From: Sorghum bicolor
Lineage: Eukaryota; Streptophyta; Magnoliopsida; Poales; Poaceae
Assembly: GCF_000003195.3 (NCBI RefSeq)
Contig: NW_018396402.1
Location: 187,556 to 251,555 of the forward strand
Direction of reading: 5' to 3'
Length of the DNA: 64,000 bases
Shown here: positions 59,437 to 64,000 of the stretch, piece by piece
Layout of the letters: each line of letters opens with the position of its first letter
Position numbering within the stretch: the first letter of the stretch is position 1
Notes under the pieces: generated by a model
The model's database searches: none
What the model saw: the letters and a program-made list of their open reading frames with translations, nothing else
Told to the model about the DNA's origin: nothing
Position numbers and translations under genes: made by a program

Positions 59437-61869
59437 TTAAGCCTTTGTTTTAGGTCCCGAGTTGGAACCTAGGGGGTTAGACACATAAGATTTGGGCACC
59501 CAAACACTCCTCAAGATTTGTCTCTTCTTGAGGGCGCCCACATACTTCACAACAATCTTGCCATCCTTATCCCAACAACACATGTAATCACAGATATGAT
59601 TGCGTGAGATAGGCTCTTGTTGCTTGGGCATTTCCCTTTGCTTCTTTTTGATGTCCTTGTTGCTTGCAAGTGGAATTGTAGGAGTGACAACATTGTTCAC
59701 TTTGTCAATAAGGTCAACAAGAGGCACACTCTTGTTGAACTTCACACAAGCCACCCCATTTATCATGTTTCTTCCATTGGCTCTACCATTATACCTGTTG
59801 TATCCGAGGCCATCCTTGATTATGGGGTGCCTTGATGCCTTGAACACATTTGCCGGTTGCTTGTCCTTGCACTTGCAACCAATCTTGACAATTGTGTTTA
59901 ATCTTTGGATCTCCTTGTCCTTCTTTGCTAACTCATCAAGGTTAGTGAGACAAGCATTTATGTCAACATTTATGCATCTTTCACAGCTTTTACTTGTAGA
60001 AGCCTTTGAATCCTTGGAAGAGTTAGAGGTGCTAGACCAAAGCTTTTCATAGTTTAGTTCAAGCTCATGATATTTTGTTGTCAAGCTTGTGAGGCTTTCT
60101 TGAGCCAAACTATGATCATTCTTTAGGCTAGCCAAAGATCCATTGAGTGAGGAATGTTCCTTAGTCAATCGCTTATTGGAGTTTTTGACTAGAGACAATT
60201 CTACACTCAATTTCTCAACTCTCTCCTTTTCCTTGGAGAGACATACTTCGAGCCCTTGGTTCTTCTCCCTTTCCTCTAGGAGCAGTTCGCCTTGCGACTC
60301 GATGCATGACTCAAGCTTGTCATTAGCGTATATTAGCTTTAGAATTTTAGTTGCAGCAGCTTTACCATATTTCTTAATGAGATTGTTGGCATAGTTTTCA
60401 TCATCTTCATTTTCACTATCATAGTCACTAGTGGTTTGAGGAGAGGAGTCAGTTTGTACCTTGTCTCCTTTTGCCATAAGGCATGTAGGAGTGTCATCAT
60501 CGTCATCGGAGAGATTGGCGAAGAGCCTAGGCGATGAATGGGTGTCGGAGATAAGTGCTGTTGATGAGGCAACGTTGGTGAGGATCTTGTTTGGGGAGGA
60601 TCCTTCTTGTACTGCGATGGCAGCTACACTCTTCTTCTCATTGTCATCATCATCACTGTCACTGTCTGATTGCCATTCTTGCCCGAGGTGAGCTTCCCCT
60701 TTCTTCTTGTCTTTGTACTTCTTGTCATTTTGTTTGGTGTACCTTGACTTTTTTCCTTTATTGGGACAATCTGCTGCAAGATGGCCGGTGTCACCACACT
60801 CATAGCAAAACCTCTTCCTATATGGCTTGCTTCCTCCATATCTCCTCATCTTATCTTTCTTCATTCTCAGATAGTTCTTATAGTTTCCCACTAGCATAGC
60901 TTGTTCTTCATCAAGATCATCATCATCTTTGTGCTTATGCTCACAACATCCTTTGTTGCAATGGCTTGACTCACTTGCATGTGAAGCTGTGAGTGCTATG
61001 TTCTTTCTTTGATTTAAGGCTTCTTTTGCTTCATCATCCAAGACTTCATGATGCATCAACTTTGCAAGCATTTCTTGAGGTGTCATAGTGTGATAGTTGT
61101 CTTTCTCCATGATGACGGATGCAAGCATGTTGTTCCTTTGTCTATACACTCTACAAATCTTTCTTGCTGCAGAGTTGTCATCCCATGTTGTTGCTCCAAG
61201 TGCTCTAATCTGATTGATCAGTGACATAAACCTATCAAACATGGCTTTTGTTGTTTCTCCCTCAAGTATGCAAAAGTTCTCAATCTTACTTTGCAGGAGC
61301 TCAATGTTTCCTACTCTTACACTCTTGTCTCCTTCAAATGACACTTTCAAGGTGTCCCAAATCTGCTTAGCATTTACCATACCATTTACTTTGTTGTTGT
61401 CTTCCGGAGTGAGACATTGCAGAATCAGGGTGGCAGCTGTTGCATTGAGGTGAAAATCTCTCTCATCTTCGGAAGTCCACTCACTTGGATTTTGCGGTGG
61501 ATTTACTCCAATGTCCACTACTTCCCAGCATCTTGCGGCAATGAGATGTAACTTCATTCTATGAGCCCAATCAGTATACCTAATACCATCAAATGGAGGT
61601 GGCTTTCCAGGATTGATCATCGGCAATGTTGGATTCTTGCTTGAGCTGCTGTAATCAAACTCAGTGTTGTTGTAGGTCTTTGACCCTTTACTAGCATCTT
61701 CATTTCCACCTTCGCCATCTGACTCAAGACTCCTTTTACCTAGGAGTTCTTTCATCTTGTCTAGCTCTTCTTGCATTTTCTTCATCTGCTCTTTCTGCTG
61801 TAGCTGCAAGGATGCTGTGATCTGTGCTGTGATTTGCTCAACGATTTGTTGTTGAGTTGTTGGATCCAT
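59437..61869 (-). CDS. gag: Sirevirus Gag
   Basis: The intact 810-residue frame starts at an ATG 64 bases inside the LTR. Residues about 85-290 form the copia capsid core (PPFDGIRYTDWAHRMKLHL, IWDTLKVSFEGD, FDRFMSLINQIRALG). A CCHC zinc knuckle follows (C355, C358, H363, C368) for RNA binding. After it come an acidic, Asp-rich stretch (401-490) and a long probable coiled coil (about 500-640), the extension that makes Sirevirus Gag unusually long. A KVQTD motif at 470-474 resembles dynein light chain LC8 binding sites; binding of LC8 by Sirevirus Gag has been reported for this genus. This is the only gene of the element without an evident break. Confidence 0.88.
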   Translation of the reverse strand: MDPTTQQQIVEQITAQITASLQLQQKEQMKKMQEELDKMKELLGKRSLESDGEGGNEDASKGSKTYNNTEFDYSSSSKNPTLPMINPGKPPPFDGIRYTDWAHRMKLHLIAARCWEVVDIGVNPPQNPSEWTSEDERDFHLNATAATLILQCLTPEDNNKVNGMVNAKQIWDTLKVSFEGDKSVRVGNIELLQSKIENFCILEGETTKAMFDRFMSLINQIRALGATTWDDNSAARKICRVYRQRNNMLASVIMEKDNYHTMTPQEMLAKLMHHEVLDDEAKEALNQRKNIALTASHASESSHCNKGCCEHKHKDDDDLDEEQAMLVGNYKNYLRMKKDKMRRYGGSKPYRKRFCYECGDTGHLAADCPNKGKKSRYTKQNDKKYKDKKKGEAHLGQEWQSDSDSDDDDNEKKSVAAIAVQEGSSPNKILTNVASSTALISDTHSSPRLFANLSDDDDDTPTCLMAKGDKVQTDSSPQTTSDYDSENEDDENYANNLIKKYGKAAATKILKLIYANDKLESCIESQGELLLEEREKNQGLEVCLSKEKERVEKLSVELSLVKNSNKRLTKEHSSLNGSLASLKNDHSLAQESLTSLTTKYHELELNYEKLWSSTSNSSKDSKASTSKSCERCINVDINACLTNLDELAKKDKEIQRLNTIVKIGCKCKDKQPANVFKASRHPIIKDGLGYNRYNGRANGRNMINGVACVKFNKSVPLVDLIDKVNNVVTPTIPLASNKDIKKKQREMPKQQEPISRNHICDYMCCWDKDGKIVVKYVGALKKRQILRSVWVPKSYVSNPLGSNSGPKTKA

Positions 61870-61915
61870 CTTGGCTAATGTTATTCCTCACGCGGTGAAG
61901 CGTTTGTACGAGGAA

Positions 61916-61931
61916 CCTCGCTCTGATACCA
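61916..61931 (-). promoter_or_regulatory. primer-binding site of Sirevirus
   Basis: Minus-strand tggtatcagagcgagg lies two bases inside the 5' LTR end (agatcctttca, 61934), matching the initiator methionine tRNA type. The leader from here to the gag ATG is very short. Confidence 0.85.
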
Positions 61932-61933
61932 AT

Positions 61934-62234
61934 TGAAAGGATCTAATTGGCCTAGAGGGGGGGTGAATAGGCGTATCTTAAAAACCTGAAACTCAAAAAC
62001 TCAAGTTGCGGAAGTCAAATGCCTGTCGGTACTACCGACAGTTTGGGCCGGTACTACTGGTGTCACACAGCCAGTAGTACCGACGCAAACTGCTGGTACT
62101 ACCGACTCCTAAGACAGCTACGAAATCAGAGTGTAAAGGGCTTAGATTTCAGATCTGAGTTTTACCCCACTTTCCTAGGTGTAGAAGAAGGTGTTGTTGA
62201 AGTCTCCTTAGCTTAGTTCTTCTCCACACCGTAG
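61934..62234 (-). repeat. 5' LTR of Sirevirus, truncated to its 3' end
   Basis: These 301 bp match the first 300 bp (plus-strand order) of the 3' LTR at 51240-51539 with one extra g in a run of g. About 1,280 bp of the LTR, with the TATA box and main palindrome cluster, are missing. At 62234/62235 the sequence passes directly into a CRM LTR. Confidence 0.88.
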
Positions 62235-64000
62235 GAGATGTAGGACCAGCTATAGGTTGTGTCGGAGAGGATGTAGGAGAGGATGTATCGCTGGTGTTGA
62301 TGTCCTCATCATCCTCCCTTTCTTGCATTTGAGTTGTCCTCGACTCAAGCTCATCTTCCTCACCCAAATAAGGCTTCAAATCTGCAATGTTAAATGTGGG
62401 ACTAACCCCAAAATCTGCAGGAAGATCAAGCTTATATGCATTCTCATTAATTCGTTGCAGCACTTTAAAAGGACCATCAGCTCTAGGCATCAATTTGGAT
62501 TTTCTGAGTTCTGGAAATCTATCTTTTCGCAAATGCAACCAAACCAAATCCCCAGGTTCCAGAATCAATTGCTTTCTACCTTTATCTCCAGCGCATTTGT
62601 ACTTAGCATTCATGCGCTCTATGTTTTGTTTTGTGGCTTCATGCAATTTTAACATCAATTCAGCACGTTGCTTAGCATCAAAATTTATTTTTTCAGAACT
62701 TGGCAAAGGCATTAAATCAATAGGAGCACGTGGCAAGAAGCCATAGACAATCTCAAAAGGACACATTTTTGTAGTAGAATGCAATGAACGATTATAGGCG
62801 AACTCAATATGAGGCAAACATTCTTCCCACATCTTAATATTCTTCTTTAAAACAGCCCTTAACATAGTGGATAAAGTTCTATTAACAACTTCAGTTTGAC
62901 CATCAGTTTGGGGATGACAAGTGGTGGAAAATAAAAGCTTAGTCCCCAATTTGAACCACAAAGTCTTCCAAAAATGACTAAGAAATTTAGCATCACGATC
63001 AGAAACAATTGTGTTGGGCACACCATGTAAGCGAACAATTTCTCGAAAGAACAAATCAGCAATATTTGTAGCATCATCAGTTTTATGACATGGTATAAAA
63101 TGTGCCATCTTAGAAAATCTATCAACAACCACAAACACACTATCACGTCCCCTCCTAGTCCTCGGTAGTCCCAACACAAAATCCATAGATATATCCTCCC
63201 AAGGAGCATTAGGAACAGGAAGAGGTAAATACAAACCATGGGGATTTAACCGTGACTTTGCCTTTTGACATGTTGTGCAACGAGCAACAAACCTCTCCAC
63301 ATCTCTCTTCATCCTTGGCCAAAAGAAATGACCAGCAAGTATGTCCTCGGTCTTCTTTGCTCCAAAATGTCCCATCAAGCCACCTCCATGCGCTTCCTGC
63401 AACAACAACAAACGAACAGAGCTAGCTGGAATGCATAGCTTGTTAGCTCTAAACACAAACCCATCACTAACGATGAATTTATTCCACCCTTTTCCATCTT
63501 TACAATGCAGCAACACGTCTCTAAAATCAGCATCATGAACATATTGGTCTTTAATTGTTTCTAACCCAAATATCTTGTAATCAAGTTGATTCAGCAAAGT
63601 ATATCTCCGTGATAAAGCATCAGCAATAATATTTTCCTTCCCTTTCTTGTGCTTAATAATATAAGGAAAAGATTCAATAAATTCAACCCATTTTGCATGC
63701 CTACGATTCAGTTTTCCTTGACTACGAATATGTTTCAAAGATTCATGATCAGAATGGATAATAAACTCTTTGGGCCACAAATAATGCTGCCATGTCTCTA
63801 ATGTTCTAACAAGAGCATAGAGTTCTTTATCATAAGTTGAATAATTGAGAACAGGCCCACTCAATTTCTCACTAAAATATGCAATAGGTTTTCCCTCTTG
63901 TAATAAAACACCTCCCAAACCAATTCCACTAGCATCACATTCAAGCTCAAAAGTCTTATTAAAATCAGGAAGTTGTAGGAGAGGTGCATGAGTAACTATC
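62149..64000 (-). CDS. pol: CRM pol (RNase H-integrase), partial, chimeric C-terminus
   Basis: The frame is open from the window edge at 64000 (upstream part outside) to a stop at 62149. Counting from the codon at 63918: RNase H residues E34 and D57 ([16 protein letters not shown]), and integrase zinc domain H177, H184, C214, C217. The catalytic triad D246, D307 and E343 has exactly 35 residues between the last two, and a GPY/F-like module ([16 protein letters not shown]) lies at about 482-497. The Trp missing in the left CRM is present (HAKW). All integrase motifs are intact. After PTQPIAGP, 75 bases into the 3' LTR, the frame crosses into Sirevirus LTR and adds about 28 unrelated residues ([11 protein letters not shown] to GKTQI) in place of the CRM tail TRARARQLN. 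The centromere-linked CR segment is therefore lost. Confidence 0.87.
   Translation of the reverse strand, partial: IVTHAPLLQLPDFNKTFELECDASGIGLGGVLLQEGKPIAYFSEKLSGPVLNYSTYDKELYALVRTLETWQHYLWPKEFIIHSDHESLKHIRSQGKLNRRHAKWVEFIESFPYIIKHKKGKENIIADALSRRYTLLNQLDYKIFGLETIKDQYVHDADFRDVLLHCKDGKGWNKFIVSDGFVFRANKLCIPASSVRLLLLQEAHGGGLMGHFGAKKTEDILAGHFFWPRMKRDVERFVARCTTCQKAKSRLNPHGLYLPLPVPNAPWEDISMDFVLGLPRTRRGRDSVFVVVDRFSKMAHFIPCHKTDDATNIADLFFREIVRLHGVPNTIVSDRDAKFLSHFWKTLWFKLGTKLLFSTTCHPQTDGQTEVVNRTLSTMLRAVLKKNIKMWEECLPHIEFAYNRSLHSTTKMCPFEIVYGFLPRAPIDLMPLPSSEKINFDAKQRAELMLKLHEATKQNIERMNAKYKCAGDKGRKQLILEPGDLVWLHLRKDRFPELRKSKLMPRADGPFKVLQRINENAYKLDLPADFGVSPTFNIADLKPYLGEEDELESRTTQMQEREDDEDINTSDTSSPTSSPTQPIAGPTSPTVWRRTKLRRLQQHLLLHLGKWGKTQI
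62235..64000 (-). mobile_element. CRM retrotransposon (right), partial
   Basis: A second CRM in the same orientation as the left one. Only the first 77 bp of its 3' LTR remain (62311-62235), preceded on the coding strand by the polypurine tract and the pol frame. The left CRM ends in gag at 51239, and this one starts at the 3' end of pol, so the two are different insertions brought together by deletion. The 5' part lies beyond 64000. Confidence 0.87.
62312..62324 (-). promoter_or_regulatory. polypurine tract of right CRM
   Basis: The minus strand reads aagaaagggagga followed by the LTR start tgatgaggacatc, as at 48190-48202. Confidence 0.82.

Larger units (their letters stand above)
51240..62234 (-). 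mobile_element. Sirevirus-type Ty1/copia retrotransposon
   Basis: On the minus strand the order is truncated 5' LTR, primer-binding site, gag, protease-integrase-RT-RNase H, spacer, env-like gene, several polypurine tracts and complete 3' LTR. Integrase before reverse transcriptase defines Ty1/copia; the long gag with C-terminal coiled-coil extension, env-like gene and multiple purine tracts before the 3' LTR define Sireviruses. The LTR ends present in both copies appear identical over 300 bp except one base in a G run, so insertion is recent. Target gene is the left CRM gag. The flank after the 5' LTR is not CRM gag but another CRM's 3' end, so a deletion removed the right flank. Confidence 0.9.

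Overview
The window is plant heterochromatin, most likely from the centromere core of an Andropogoneae grass of the Sorghum/Saccharum/Miscanthus group. The evidence is: (i) about 36 kb of head-to-tail satellite with a monomer of about 137 bp, the length known for the centromeric satellite of that group (CEN38/pSau3A10 in sorghum, SCEN in sugarcane); (ii) insertions of CRM-lineage Ty3 elements, the centromere-targeted chromoviruses of grasses; (iii) no host gene, tRNA or rRNA that I could support. The species call is inference from monomer length and element types; I could not run a similarity search.

Layout. 1-965 satellite; 966-5785 a complete non-autonomous CRM-like LTR element on + with 5-bp target duplication gaaac; 5786-9889 satellite; 9890-14709 a second copy of the same element at the same satellite position; 14710-36502 satellite with a 100-N gap at 24986-25085; 36503-37681 a 5' LTR plus primer-binding stub of an autonomous-type CRM (-); 37682-47181 satellite; 47182-51239 a broken CRM (-); 51240-62234 a near-complete Sirevirus-type Ty1/copia element (-) inserted into the CRM gag; 62235-64000 the 3' part of another CRM (-), running off the window. 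All satellite monomers I read share one orientation.

Satellite architecture. Two diverged 137-bp monomer types (A and B) alternate as a dimer of about 274 bp. On top of this are several larger periods: a 8,924-bp tandem duplication (1-6007 = 8925-14931) that carried the retrotransposon along; a unit of about 1.9 kb (about 14 monomers) over 14.9-22.2 kb, locally with a 820-bp unit (6 monomers); a duplication of about 8.6 kb (22.19-30.80 and 31.75-40.39 kb); and a 1,676-bp unit at 43.0-47.2 kb. Unoccupied versions of the element's target site exist in the neighbouring repeats, so insertion came first and array amplification second.

Mobile elements. The non-autonomous element encodes only a Gag-like capsid protein and, after one in-frame stop, an unrecognised 291-residue reading frame; it has no polymerase. 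Its LTR still holds a decayed version of the CRM-specific C-terminal polyprotein segment, so it probably relied on CRM enzymes. The left CRM has lost the reverse transcriptase core and the integrase glutamate by in-frame deletions. The right CRM keeps a full integrase, but its tail is fused to Sirevirus LTR sequence. The Sirevirus copy has LTR ends that look identical except for one base in a G run, so it is young, yet it carries frameshifts and nonsense codons. Interest lies in the interplay of satellite amplification, CRM insertion and illegitimate deletion, and in a few base-level oddities that may be assembly artefacts.
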